A stretch of 64,000 nucleotides of DNA, from NCBI RefSeq assembly GCF_000281045.1, contig NW_008246072.1:778399-842398 (forward strand), written 5' to 3'. The DNA comes from Saprolegnia diclina VS20 (lineage: Eukaryota; Oomycota; Saprolegniomycetes; Saprolegniales; Saprolegniaceae). Each line of letters begins with the position of its first letter. The first letter of the stretch is position 1. Made by a program: the position numbers and the translations under genes. The notes below the pieces were generated by a model. The model saw only the letters and a program-made list of their open reading frames with translations. It was not told the origin of the DNA and did no database searches. Positions 1 through 12,070 of the stretch are shown here, piece by piece.

Positions 1-535
1 TGGTATCCCGCCGGCTGCACGGTGCTACTTGCTTTGCACGTGCACTCGCAGTAACCGCCAAAGCGTCTAGCGTGTGTTGCAGCTTCCACGGTAGTGAATA
101 CCTCGCGCTGGAGGGCCGACACACATCTCCTGACAAGGACGCGTCTGGACATTAGTCGTCTCTTGGCCCTCTCGGTATTATGAAGCTGTCGGCTTGTCCT
201 TGGGCTGTAATGTTATGGTGGCCTCTGCGCTGACACTGAGCCCGGATGCGTAACTACGTGCAGAGATACTCAATCTCGTCGGCGCGGCTTCGTTTGCGAG
301 GTTGTCGCCCAAGCTTATAGATCGCATCGCACATGTAGCTACACATCACATCATCTCGCTCTCTCGAGCGTCCATATAGGGAGAGTAAAGAGGCGAGTTG
401 CCGCCGCCTGCAGCCGGGCACTGGCCTCAGCGCTGGCCTTTCTTACGCCGGTTTCACCACGGTCGAATGGCACTGCGTTCCGCGCGCGTTCCATCTCTGC
501 ACGTGCCGAGTCGCATCTCGCTGCCTCATTCTGCA
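1..535. other. 5' flank without a supported gene
   Basis: I see no convincing coding region on either strand. An upstream ATG at 467 lies in frame with the following gene, so part of this stretch may be its 5' UTR or an N-terminal extension. Confidence 0.4.
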
Positions 536-3500
536 ATGCCAGCCCCGTCGGCCATGTCCGGCGGACCCCGCGCCGCTCTCGGCGTCGGTCTTCTCGCCGC
601 GCTCCTCTTGCTCGAGCGCAATATCTACGTGCCACCGACGCCAGCAGCCGTATCGTCTCTGTCCTCAATGACCGTCGCGTCGCGAGATGCCCATTGCCCC
701 ATCTTGCACGTGAAGACGGTCACCGAGTGGCACGCCGGGCACCGCGTGCATCTCTCTGCGTCGTCGCCGCTTTGGTCCGTGACGCTGGTCGTCGACAACT
801 GGCGGCGCGTCTCGTCGTCTTGGAACGCCGACGCGCGGATGCGGTCGCCGACCACGATCGACGTGGCACTACGCAATGCGTCCACGAGCGAGTTTGCCCT
901 TGTAATGGAAAAGGCAATGTGGGAAAGGCCATCAAGCATCCTCTCGGCGAACGTGACGACCGCCGACGGCACGCACTGCGCGTACAATCTGCCGCGCCAG
1001 ATCAGCGTCGGTTTCTACCGCCGCCTCGGCGAGCCCAACGCTTCGTACGCGCCGTGTTCGCGCATGGCGAGCAAGCCGATCGCACTCGGGTTTGGCCACA
1101 CGTGTGCGATCAACGGCTCCAACCAACTCTCGTGCTGGGGCCTCAACAGCTACGGCCAAGCGACGCCACCGGCCAACGCGTTCATCCAAGTCGCAGCGTA
1201 CGACTACCACACGTGTGCGCTCTCGGAATTCGGCTACCCCTCGTGCTGGGGCGCGGCGTACACGCAGTACAACAACTACTCGTATGTGCCGGTGGTGCTG
1301 CCGGCGACGACGTCGATGGCGACGATCTCGGCCGGCGGCCTCCACGGGTGCTCGACGGCCCTGAACGGCACGGTGTTTTGCTGGGGCGCCAACGACCTCG
1401 GGCAGGCGTCGCCGCCCGCAGGCCGCTTCCAGCACGCGTCGGCCGGCTTCCGGCACACGTGTGGCATCACGTTTCCGGACGGGAAGCTCGTGTGCTGGGG
1501 CAGCAACGACTATGGCGAAGCGACGACGCCGGCGGGCAACGACCAGTATGTACAAGTCATGTGCGGCAACCAGTACACGTGCGCGCTCACGAGTGCCAAT
1601 GTTGCTCGGTGCTGGGGCCTCGACAACCCGAACCTCAACTTTACAATGGTACGAGCATCCTCGAGCAATAAGAAGTCATTTCTTATTGCACTAGGTACCG
1701 GACGGGCTCTTTTTTTCGTTTGTCGGCGTCTCCAAAACTGGCAGCTTTAGCTGTGGCCTCTTGCTCAACGGATCGGCCACGTGCTGGGGCGACCCCGTCG
1801 CGTACCGAGGTCTCTACAACTTTGCGGTCTCGCCGCCGACGTACCCAACGTTCACATCGCTTGCGCTCGGGCAGCGTAACGTCTGCGGCACGACGGCGCA
1901 AGGCACCATCTTTTGCTACGGCGCGGGGGCGGCCACCCCCCCGGTATCGTTTGTCGCCAAGCAAAGCGGGTACTGCTACCGCCCGCTCACCTACGGCGCG
2001 GGCCCGTCGTGGCTCACGGACGGCTCGACCAACGATACTTGGCTCAACACAAGCTACGTCGGGAGCAATATCGACAGTTCCAGCGGCAGTGGCAGCGGCG
2101 AGAGCAACGACACGCGCCCCACACTGGTCCTCAACATCTCGTCGTATGCGTACAAGAAGCTCGATGCGTCGGGCAGTCAGTACGGGTGCGGCATTGACGA
2201 GACGGGCCAAGGCCACTGCTGGGGCGCGACCGTGCTCAGCGGCAGCGCGCGCGCGGTCACCGGCGCGGTCGACATTGCAGTCTCGATGGTGCAGCAAATC
2301 ATGTGCGCGCTCACGCTCGCGCGCAAAGCCTCTTGCTACGCGACGCTGATTGACGGCGGCGGCCAGTTTACCGGCAACGCGTTCGTGTCGCCCCGCGACG
2401 ACTTTGTCATGCTCTCGTCCAAAGGCATTCACATCTGCGGCTTGAAGGGCAACGCGCACATCAAATGCTGGGGCTTCAACAACGACGGACAGCTCGTCGT
2501 ACCCGACCTCTCGTATCTCTACGTCTCGGCCGGCGGGTACCATACGTGTGCGATCACGACCAAGTACGAAGTGGCGTGTTGGGGCCGCGACAACTACGGC
2601 CAAGTCAGTGGCATGCCGCTCAGCACCAAGTACCGGTACGTCTCGAGCGGCTACGAACACACCTGCGCGATTCGCATCGACGACTCGGTCGACTGCTGGG
2701 GCGACAACAGTCGTGGCGAGACGAACGCGCCGACCGGCGTCCTCTTTTTGCAGATCGACACGGGCTGGCAGCACACGTGCGGCGTCACAAAGGCGTGGAC
2801 GCTGCGCTGCTGGGGCAACAACGACTTTGGCCAAGCGACACCGCCACCCGGGCTCTACTACCACGTCTCGGCAGGTCGGACGCACTCGTGTGCAACAAGT
2901 ACGTCGGGCGTCATGACGTGCTGGGGCGACAAGGCCGCCAAGCTCTCGATTCCCGCGCTTTTGCAACCCTTTAGCAATGTCGCCACCGCCGAGTACGTCC
3001 GCCAGCTCCAAGCCAACAACTCGCTCACGCGCATGACGTGCTCGACGCTCGGGTGGGGCATTGCGTTGAGCACGAATCTGTGCGCATCGACGTCCGTCTT
3101 TCGTGGCTGTCCGAGCGTCTCGTCGTACCCGGCGGCGCTCGCGCGCTGCCAAGGTACACGCCTTGGCCTTTCTCTCCGCGGTCTAACTTCATGTACCTTA
3201 GTGATTGGCGGACGCCTACCGACGGCAGCCGAGGTCCAAGCCGGCCTTCTCGCGGTCGATGTGTGTCAGTCAGTTAACAACCCGGTGTGGACAACGACGG
3301 CGTGCATTCTCGGCACGTCGGTGCAAGGGCGCATCACGGTCATCGCGTCGCCGCCATCGAGCAACCCGCTGATTCCGACGCCGCCGACGCTCACGTGCAC
3401 GCCCACGTCGACACCGTCGATGCCCGTGTGCATTTCGGAGCGAGGTCACCTTCTTTCTTAGGTCGTCTGCTATTCTCACAGCTGCATTTGGTAGAGTTTA

Positions 3501-6500
3501 CAGCGTGCAGCCTCGGCAGTCGCTGCTCGCAGGCGTGTGTGTCGCTCACCAACTCGCAGTACGCGTGCACGTGCGATGACGGCTTTAGCCTCACGGGCGA
3601 CGGCGCGACGTGCGCCCCCGTGAATGCGCCGCGGTCGTCCAAGACGTGCAAGCAGCTCGGGTGGACCAAGCAGTACAAAAGCACGTGTGCACCATCGACG
3701 GCGTGCTTGGCAGCGGCGACCTACATGGACGCCGCGCAGGCGTGTGCGGCGCTCGGCGCTCGGCTCCCGAGACGCTCGGAAGTCGTCGGTATCGCCGCCT
3801 TCCCGACGCAGTGCGGCACGTCGGCGTTCTGGACGTCCACCAAGTGTGCGGCTGGCATCGCGCCCGGCGTGATCACCACCAACACGGCGACCGAAACATG
3901 CACGAATGCGACCGCGACCGCCCGTATCGTCTGCGTCGCCGACCCCGGTACACTTTGCTACTTGACACATTGATACGATGGAGAAAATTGGTTAGATATC
4001 AACGAGTGCGCGCTGGGCCTTGCGTCGTGCACGTCCCAGTGTTGGAACGTCGAGGGGTCTTATACGTGCACGTGTCCCAACAACGAGACGCTGCTCAACA
4101 CGGGCACGGGGGCCAACGTCTGCGTCGAGTCGCCGACGCCAATGCCGCTGTCGACAAGCACGTGCGGCGCGCTCGGGTGGACTCCGCTCACGGGCAACAC
4201 CATTTGCACCAGCAGCCAAAGCAAGCCAAAGACGACGACCCAACGCCGCCTCAAGGCCGCCGTAGAAACGTGCCCGGATACGATGTCGTACGGCGACGCG
4301 GCGAGCTTTTGCGCGACGCAGGGCGGGCGGCTCCCGACGCTCGATGAGATTGCGATGAACCTCCAGCTGCTCACGCGCAATAGCGTCTGCGGCATCAACC
4401 AGCCGAGCCAGCTCATCTGGAGCACGTCGCCGTGCTCGCGCGACCAGACGCCAACGATCGGCGTCGCGGCTACGAACGCCCAGCTGCTCTCGACGACCGC
4501 CATGGATACGATTTGTCTTCCGATGACCAATGTCACTGCATTCCCCGTGTGCGTCGCCGACATGATTGTCGGTACGTCCTCGATTGCGAAGGACCGACTT
4601 GATACACTGAAACAATCCTTCTAGTCGGCTCGTGCGCGTCGGGCACCAACCTCTGCTCGTGGGGCTGCGCCGACGTCAACGCTGGCTACCGCTGCATTTG
4701 CGACCTCGGCCACGTGCTCGGGAACGACAGCGCGACGTGCATCAACGGTTCGCAGCCAGTCTCGACGCTGACCGCGGACGGGTTTCCCAACCCGTGGGCG
4801 CCGGCGGGTGCAACGGTGGTCGCGGCGCGGTCGTACGGCTTGACGGGGCCGAGTCCGAGCAACACGAACGACTGCGCCGGCGTCGTCTCGTACGCAGCCG
4901 CCACTGCGCTCTGTCAGCGGGCCGGTGCGCGCCTTCCGACGTCCGACGAGCTCGCGGCCGATGTCGCGCTCGGCTCGGGATGTCAGCTGGACTACGCGAC
5001 GGTGTGGAGCGCCACACCATGCTTCCTTGCAAATGGCTCGACTGGGGTGATTGCGACCTCCGGGTCCAAGCTCGGGCTTCAAGCGAACCCCGCGTCGTGC
5101 GTCGACGCGGCCACCATGCTCGCCAACGTCCGCTGCGTCAAAGACCCCAGTAGCAACAAATGTGCGTCGTCCCCCTGCAGCCAGCTCTGCTTCAACCAAA
5201 ACTATGGCTACGCATGTGCATGCAACCCGGGGTTTACCCTCGCGCTTGACGGCGTCAGCTGCAATCCAGCGCCGGTGCTGCCGTCGCTCAAGACGTGCCG
5301 CGACTTGGGCTGGACGCAGTTTGGCGTCGCCAGTGGCACGTGCACGCGCGCGATCGCAAGCTGCCCAACACCAACGATGCAAACCATGGACGAGGCCAGC
5401 ACGATATGCAGCAGCCGCGGCGCCCGCCTTCCGACGCTACCCGAGGTCCAACTGGGGCTTGTGCTCGCGTCGACTTGCGGCTCACAGCGCATCTGGACGT
5501 CGACAGCCTGTGCGCTCTTCCCACCGACATCGTCCGGCACCGCGATCGCTCCCAAGTCGCTGCTCGGGTCGCTCACACTCACGTCGGCGGCACCGGCCGT
5601 CGTCGTCTGCGCGGCCAGTACCGACAAGCTCATGACGCAGTGCATTGCAGACGCGCGCGACAACCTGTGTGCGTCGATCAACGGCACGAGCCTCTGTCCG
5701 AGTGACCAGCAGTGCGTCATCAGCGACAATGGCACCTCGTCCTGCGCGTGCGCGACCGGCACCAATATGGACAGCACTGGTGCGTGCGTCCCGTTCAGCC
5801 CGCTCTCCACTTCGACGTGCAAGAACCTCTGCTGGCAAACGACAGCCGCATCGCCCGTTTGCTCGGCGCGGCGCATCGGGGCGCCCATGATTTCCATTCC
5901 CGATACGAGCCTCTCGGCCTGCGCGCTCACGTGGCTGCGGCAGTGCGCCCCGCCCGTCACGGCGGCGTTGGCGCCCAATGCGTGCGCGCAACTCGGGTCC
6001 CGCCTCCCGACACTCACCGAAGTCCGCGCCGGGCTTCCGTCGCCTGTGAGCACTTGCAACGGCTTCACATACCAGCGCGTCTGGACGTCCAGCGCATGCA
6101 TGGACCGCGCGAGTATGACACCCGGCGTTATTGCGAGCGGCGTTGGCGCCTGGCCCACGTCGTCGCCGCGCGAGGTGTGCGTCACGAGCAACGAGACGGT
6201 GGGCCCGGTCCAGTGCGTGGCCGACGTCTACGAGAATGCGTGCACGAGCGGGATGCACACGTGCCAGCAAGTTTGTCTGCCGAGCGGCGCGTCGTCGTAT
6301 GGGTGCGCGTGCCACGACCAGTACCAGCTCGGACCGGACGGTGGCTCGTGCGCGCCCATGCTGCCGCCCGTGAGCCTCGTCTCGTGCGCTGCGCTGGGCT
6401 GGACCAACGTGCAGCAAAAGACCTTGTGTGCCAACGGTCGCGTCAACGTCACGTACGTGAACGACCAAGGACAACTGGTGCGCCACACGCAGCCGTACGT

Positions 6501-6807
6501 CAAGACAGCCATGGCGTGTCCGACGTCGCTTGTGAGCTACAACGACGCCTTTGCGCTCTGCGCAACGCTCCAAGCGCGCTTGCCGACGCTCGATGAAGTG
6601 CTCTCGGACAAGGCGATAGGCGCGGGCTGCGGCACCGACACGACGCGGGTCTGGACGAGCACGCCGTGCAGCATCATGGGGGGCAGTGCGCTGACATACA
6701 TTTCGCTTGCAGGCGCGTCGCGCTACTTGCTCCTATACCCGCAGCAGTGCACGCAAAGTACGCAGCTGGCAGCGGTCAAGTGCGTCGCCAATGTCAACGT
6801 CAAGTGA
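536..6807 (+). CDS. Giant secreted/membrane-anchored RCC1-like, EGF and lectin-like repeat protein
   Basis: Six exons: 536-1648, 1695-3153, 3202-3444, 3504-3947, 3996-4571, 4625-6807 (2005 aa). The N-terminus has a hydrophobic segment (GVGLLAALLLL) that could be a signal peptide or anchor; ATGs at 467, 536 and 554 are all possible and I chose 536 arbitrarily among them. The first half carries about a dozen RCC1-like blades, each ending in a CWG motif (for example CWGLNSYGQA, CWGNNDFGQA). The second half has seven Cys-rich modules with a GARLPT..EV core and a following W(T/S)ST.C. The modules alternate with six EGF-like domains, one starting with the calcium-binding DINEC sequence. The RLPT/WTST pattern resembles the Lcl_C/DUF1566 and FGE-type C-type-lectin folds; this is my inference. 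Introns before the first three EGF domains are all phase 1. A cell-surface or wall-associated binding role is likely, ligand unknown. Confidence 0.8.
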
Positions 6808-7304
6808 AAAAAACACTTTTGAACATGAGCAAATTGTCTTGTCGAGATGCGATTCGTAGCAGCATCCGCAGTGAGCATCGCACGAGGTATCCGCGTCGTA
6901 CCAACGCATGAGTCAACGCAAAACCATTTGGCATTTGGTGGGGGGCCTTCACCCCCGATGGCTGTAGCTGGGGGCTCTCCTTGGGCCACTGGGAACGTCC
7001 AGGCCGGAGACGATGGCAGCACACGGCAGCTCTAAGGATCCACGCAAGTACCAACGCGCGCAACTGGCTCAGTTTGAGGGAGCCGCAGGCTGAAGAAACG
7101 CGCTTCACACCACTGCTACTCTGCCTTCATGACCTGCAAGGGACAAGGACCACGTAAGGACATGGTATGGGATTCCTCACAGCTCGTCGGCCAAGTACTC
7201 GTATTGACGATTGGTTGTCAACTAATGCGTCAACTAAACCACGGATGTCTCTGCGTGGCGCCACAAGAGAGAAAAGTATCAATCTATCAGCAACTTGATA
7301 CATT
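6808..7304. other. Intergenic, convergent gene ends
   Basis: This stretch lies between the stop of the giant RCC1/EGF gene (+) and the stop of PRKCSH (-). I see no gene in it. A GTATCAA-type motif similar to those found in many introns of this window sits near 7277-7305. Confidence 0.4.
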
Positions 7305-9290
7305 TCACAGCCACGTGGCCGCGTCGTTGTTGACTTGCGCGACAAGGTCCGATGTGCAAGCGGCGGGCGTGGCAAATTTGATCGTGTACACGCACGTCGA
7401 GAGTTCGTCGACCGACAAAATCTGGTCTTTCGATCCACATTCCAGCACGAGTTGCACCGAACTAGAATCGCAACGAGTCAGAACGAATCTGGCATAGTTG
7501 AACGAACCGGTGGGGACCGTTCCAGCATTTTTCGCCGTCTTCAAACGACATGATGGGCGGCGACGTCGAGCTCCAACGCTTCCAGCTCCCGAGACGCACG
7601 CTGTCTTGGGTGGCTTCGCCAAATGGACAGATCGTGTAGTGGTATTTCTAGTCCAAAATCTGGTGAGAAATAGTAACGAATCGCGTCATGTACCTCGAAT
7701 TGGGCCACGGCACACACGCCCTTGAGGATCTGGTACCCTGCGTCGGGCCCTGACTCTTCGGTGAAGACCCGTTCCAGTCGGTCGATTTCCTAGTCCCATT
7801 TTTGATCGTCCAAACCACATATTTCAGATCTGAAACGCACTTGGTCGATCGCTTGCATGTCGGTCTCGAGGTCGGTCAGAATCGAGCGCAAGCTCTCGGC
7901 TTCTGGGAGCACGACACTGCGGTCCAGCGTCGGGCTATCGACAATATGACTTTCTCCATCTCGAGAGTATTACGAACAAGAAGGTTTCCCAAATCACATC
8001 GACGGGGGCGTCCCAGACCGTGCTCAGCACATACGACGCATAGTAGCGCCACCAAAAGAGCCGTCCTTGCGAAAGTCGGCGCAGAAACAACGACTTGTGG
8101 TAGCGCCAGTCTAGATCCAGTAATTGCACAAACCCATGCCACTAACCAGAGTTCCAGCTCAGACCAAACCAATCCACCAGTCGTACCGGATCGAGGAGCG
8201 CGTGGGGCGTCACGACGTTGAGAAGGCGAAACCACGTCGACGTCGCCAGCGTCAGCACCTCGTAGACGCCACGCACTGGCGACAGCAGTAGCCCGATGCC
8301 CTGGAGGCCGTATGTGATAAAGCGCGCGCGGTCGGCCGCATTGCCGTTGAAGAGCGGCCCGAGGAAGTCTTCCTTTTGGCGCTGGTACACCGACCGCATC
8401 GGGATCCTACACGCATATGTCATTGATGGTGGTGACGTGGCAGCAGGACGTACCGTTTCGCTTGGTCGAGGACTTCGTGCATGTAGGCTGCGAGCGTCGT
8501 CTACATCATATGTTATTGATACTACACGGCCAAAGCATGGGGGCATATATACCTGTCGGCCATCGAGCCGCTGGACGACGAGTGAGAGCTTGGACTTGGC
8601 ATCCGCATGCTTGAGCGCGACAGTGGTGTCGGCGGCTTCGGCTGCGCTATCAGCTACCGGCGCCTCGTCCTCGATAACGTCGCTGTCGTTGTCGTCATTG
8701 GTGGTGCTATCGGCAGCGCACTGCCCGGTCTTTTGCTTGGCCGACTCGATGCGCATGGCGTACTCGGTGCGCTCTTCGCGGTCCTTGAAGACGGTGACCT
8801 TGAGGCGGAGCTGCCGGAGCTCCTCCTTGAGCGCCTTCTTGGCGAGAATCTCGTGCTCCTTTGCAATCGCTGCTTGCGCTAGCGCATTCAGGCGCGTTTG
8901 ACGCTCGGCAAAGCCTTGGAGGACGACGTCGCGATGTGCTTGCACCGCCGCCCGCTTGGCATCAATCTCGGCGTCGCACGCGTCGACGCAGACACCAACC
9001 GCTTCGTCCGAGCCGTCGCAGCAGTCGCACACACCGTCGCCGACCTGACTCGTGTGGATGCGCATCGGAAGCAGACCGCGGTTGTGGCAGTCGTGCGCTG
9101 CCGAGAGCACATGCGAGCACGCGGCCGTGTGCGGCTCGTCGCGGCCGTCGGCGCAGTCGCAAAAGTCGTCGTTCATGAGCTCGGGCACCAGCGGCAGGAG
9201 GTCGCCACTCACAGCGCTAATGCACGCGTCCTGCGCCGCCATCGCGATCGCCGCCATCGCCAGCACCGAGACGAGCCGCGTCGACACCAT
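7305..9290 (-). CDS. PRKCSH: Glucosidase II beta subunit (PRKCSH-like)
   Basis: Eight exons on the minus strand: 9290-8553, 8500-8454, 8406-8147, 8110-7978, 7934-7841, 7789-7694, 7647-7508, 7461-7305 (554 aa; human about 528). A signal peptide (VSVLAMAAIAMAA) is followed by two LDL-receptor-A-like Cys/Asp motifs (DDFCDCADGRDEP, CDCCDGSDE), a charged coiled coil, and a C-terminal MRH domain. The MRH domain shows YTICPFGEATQ, EKCWNGPHRS, CGSKDQILSVDE and PAAC. The family protein partners the catalytic alpha subunit in the ER, where the MRH domain recognises mannose on N-glycans during glucose trimming and the calnexin cycle. The usual C-terminal HDEL/KDEL is absent (ends NNDAATWL), so retention must come from the alpha subunit or another route if the last exon is right. 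The preceding GTG at 9293 is not used as start. Confidence 0.92.
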
Positions 9291-9702
9291 CACAGTCCGT
9301 CAAACTCTGTGCCATCGCTGCAGAAAGTACGGACGCACCCAATTAAGTGCGATCTGGTCCAACCCGCTGACCAAGATGGCCGCAGACAGCAGACGACAAG
9401 ATGGCGGCAGAGCCGATCAGCTGATGCGAAGACGATCCCTCGCCATCGACCTTGGGGATTGCACTGCTGATGCACTGCTGGCGTGATCGGAGGCGTGGTC
9501 AGGTAACATCGCCGAGTGGCGTGGCGCCCCCAGAACGTGCCACGTGTGCGCCACCATCTCGCAGTCGCCAACAATGCCCACTGACTGAGCTACGACTTGA
9601 TTTGCCCCACTACTTGCGATCGGCACACCCTAGTACGCAACTCAACTAGAAATATAAACGTGTTTCAAGATATATAGTGGGTACTCGACGCCGACAAAGA
9701 AC
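9291..9702. other. Intergenic, PRKCSH promoter and NBR1 3' flank
   Basis: Upstream of the PRKCSH start and downstream of the NBR1-like stop, both on the minus strand. I see no further gene here. Confidence 0.4.
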
Positions 9703-11982
9703 TTATTGGAGCAGATGCTCAATCACGCGCTCGAGGTCGCCTTCGTACTCGTCCAAGAGGCGGCGGCTCGTCTCCTCGTCCGCAAAGCCCATGAGCGAAA
9801 GGTCGTCCAGCTGCGCTGCATACACATAGTCTGCGTGCGCTTCGGCCACATACTCGTAGCTGTCGGCCATGTCGTCCACCACCTCCGTCGCCGACGCTTC
9901 CATCGCAATCGCCTCCGAGGCTTCCATCTTGTCCGAGGTCTCCGTCTCTTCAATGGCCGACGCCTCGTCCATAGTCGACGCCTCGGCAGTATCGTGCACG
10001 ACCAGCGTCGCCATCGGCAGCGCGGCCACGTCGTCCTTCAGCATCGTGTCGACGACCGACGTGTTGGGCGCCTTGGTCTTGAGCACGTCATCGTGCGCCA
10101 CGGCCGCCTCGCCCAGTGGCACCATCTCCACGGTGGCCGCCACGGCCGGCGGCGGCACCACGGAAATGTCAACCCAAAAACGGTGGCCAAAGCGCGACCC
10201 CGACGGCATGCACACGCGGAAGTAGCACACGTAGCGGCCGGGCTCTTGCGGCGCCGTCAAATCCATCGACAAGACGCACTGCTCGCCGGGGCCGAGCGGC
10301 GGCACGCTGCATGCCACGTCGTCAACCACCATGCCGACGCCGCCCACCATGTGCACGAGGCAGCCGGCCGGCCACGCGTGGTCGCCATTGTTCTCGAGGC
10401 GCCATTGCTTCATGAGCGGCTGGCCCGCGACCACGACACTGCCGTCTGGCAACGTCACGTCTTCGACAAAGCGGCAGCGGAGGTACGGCGACCGCGCCGT
10501 CTCGGGGCTCGGCGCGTGGCGGTGGCCCCGGGGCACAAAGGGCGCGGGCGGGCCAAAGGCAAACGGCGCAAACGGGTGGCTGTGGGGCTTGGGGCCGCGG
10601 CGCCCGCGACGCGGCGGGTAAAAGTCCTGCTCGACACGCGCGGCAAACGCCTCGGGCGGCTGCACGTTGGCGTCGTGACGCTGCGCGGCCTCGGTCGCCA
10701 CGTACAGCGCATACGGCGTCTGGTCGACGCTGGTAATCTTGAGGAACGGGCCGTGCGACGCATTGTACGCGCCTGTGGCTTCACACGTGTCGCACAAATC
10801 AAAGTGCTTGACGACCGCCGACTTGAAGCGGGCGCCGACGATCGGGTGCTTGGAGCAGCCATCGCACACAATGTTGGTGTGCACGGCCGCAATGGGCGCC
10901 GGCTTGGCCTTCTTGAGCGCCTGTGCCTTCTCCGGCGCCACAATCTTGATGAACGGCTCGTGCGTTGCCGCCCAGTTGCCCGAGGCCTCGCAGGTCGCGC
11001 ACAAGTCAAAGTCGTCGACGATCGCAGACTTGTACCGAATGCCCTCGACCGGCGTCGCGCTGCAGCCGTCGCACTCAATGTTATAGTGGATCGGGAGCTC
11101 GGTTTCGATCGACCGGAACGGCGCGTAGGCGCCGTAGCGTGGCACGACGACGCAAGCGCTGCAAAAGTCCATGTTGCGATCCGTGAGCGACTGGTGTCGG
11201 ACGCCCACGAGCGGGTACATGCCACAGCCGTCACAGATGCGGTGGGTGTGGATCGTTGTCGAGGCGGGCGATGGCTTTTCTTCCTCAAGCGTCTCGTCGA
11301 TCGACTTGGAGGGCATGGCCTCGGCAGGCACGGCAACGGGCACCTTGGTAAAGTGGGCCACCAGCGCCGGCAGTGCCGTCGCCAAGAGCTTGGCCGTTTG
11401 CGGGCTCTCGTGGAAGACCTGGCTAACCATCGCGCCAAGGTCATCGGCCTGCATCAAGAGCTCTTCCGCAGCCTGCATGTCCTGCGCGCAAATCGCGTGG
11501 ACGAGCGCGACCGCGTACGTGTGGTTCTGCCCCGCGCTGTCGGCCGCCATTCGGCTCCAGCAGTCCACAAAGCCCGCGTCGAGCAAAATGTTGAAAAAGC
11601 CAACCTTGAGCGCGACCGTCACGTCTTCATCGGCAGCAATCGTCCATTCGTGCATGAGCTCCAACAAAACAAACACCGCCTCTTCGACCGTCGCCTTCTT
11701 CTCGCCCTTGGTCACCGCGACCGGCGGTTCGTACTCGGCCTTGGTGCCCTTGACGTCCACGCGCAGCGTCGTCATGCGGGCCTCGCGGATGTAGGCAAAG
11801 GCTTCGTCGAGGTCGGCTTGGTTGGCGATGGTCACCACGTCGCCGTCGCCATCAACGTAGCTCATGCTGCATGTGGCGAGGCCAAATTCGCTGCACACAT
11901 GCGCCTTGAAGAGGATGAACTCATGGAGGAAGGCCATGTCGGTCGGGAGCGCGACCGCGTCGCCGTCGTACGCTACTTCCAT
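9703..11982 (-). CDS. NBR1: NBR1-type selective autophagy receptor (PB1, three ZZ fingers, NBR1/FW domain, UBA)
   Basis: A single-exon gene of 759 aa. Residues about 1-80 form a PB1 domain, used by the family for oligomerisation. Three ZZ zinc fingers follow at about 245-290, 298-335 and 367-405, each with a CDGC start and a (D/N)FC/DLC..C pair. The NBR1/FW domain lies at about 500-610 (WRLENNGDHAWPAG, HRFWVDI), and a C-terminal UBA at about 725-758 starts with LMGFADEE. Between FW and UBA is an acidic, low-complexity stretch holding YEYV near residue 709, a candidate Atg8-interacting (LIR) motif. The family brings ubiquitinated cargo to the phagophore. Animal NBR1 and p62 have one ZZ; three in tandem is unusual. 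The long reading frame on the opposite strand is an artefact of GC-rich codon use. Confidence 0.9.
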   Translation of the reverse strand: MEVAYDGDAVALPTDMAFLHEFILFKAHVCSEFGLATCSMSYVDGDGDVVTIANQADLDEAFAYIREARMTTLRVDVKGTKAEYEPPVAVTKGEKKATVEEAVFVLLELMHEWTIAADEDVTVALKVGFFNILLDAGFVDCWSRMAADSAGQNHTYAVALVHAICAQDMQAAEELLMQADDLGAMVSQVFHESPQTAKLLATALPALVAHFTKVPVAVPAEAMPSKSIDETLEEEKPSPASTTIHTHRICDGCGMYPLVGVRHQSLTDRNMDFCSACVVVPRYGAYAPFRSIETELPIHYNIECDGCSATPVEGIRYKSAIVDDFDLCATCEASGNWAATHEPFIKIVAPEKAQALKKAKPAPIAAVHTNIVCDGCSKHPIVGARFKSAVVKHFDLCDTCEATGAYNASHGPFLKITSVDQTPYALYVATEAAQRHDANVQPPEAFAARVEQDFYPPRRGRRGPKPHSHPFAPFAFGPPAPFVPRGHRHAPSPETARSPYLRCRFVEDVTLPDGSVVVAGQPLMKQWRLENNGDHAWPAGCLVHMVGGVGMVVDDVACSVPPLGPGEQCVLSMDLTAPQEPGRYVCYFRVCMPSGSRFGHRFWVDISVVPPPAVAATVEMVPLGEAAVAHDDVLKTKAPNTSVVDTMLKDDVAALPMATLVVHDTAEASTMDEASAIEETETSDKMEASEAIAMEASATEVVDDMADSYEYVAEAHADYVYAAQLDDLSLMGFADEETSRRLLDEYEGDLERVIEHLLQ

Positions 11983-12070
11983 GCTGCTACCTCCTGCGTC
12001 TCGTCCGGCAAATCTGCAACTGCTGCTCCAAGCCTATTCCCAGAAAGAACGATCTTCTTTTTCTTCCGTT

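Noticed and set aside
398-535. An upstream start of the giant RCC1/EGF protein at 398
   Set aside because: The codon there is TTG; the first ATGs are 467, 536 and 554, and the hydrophobic signal fits a later start best.
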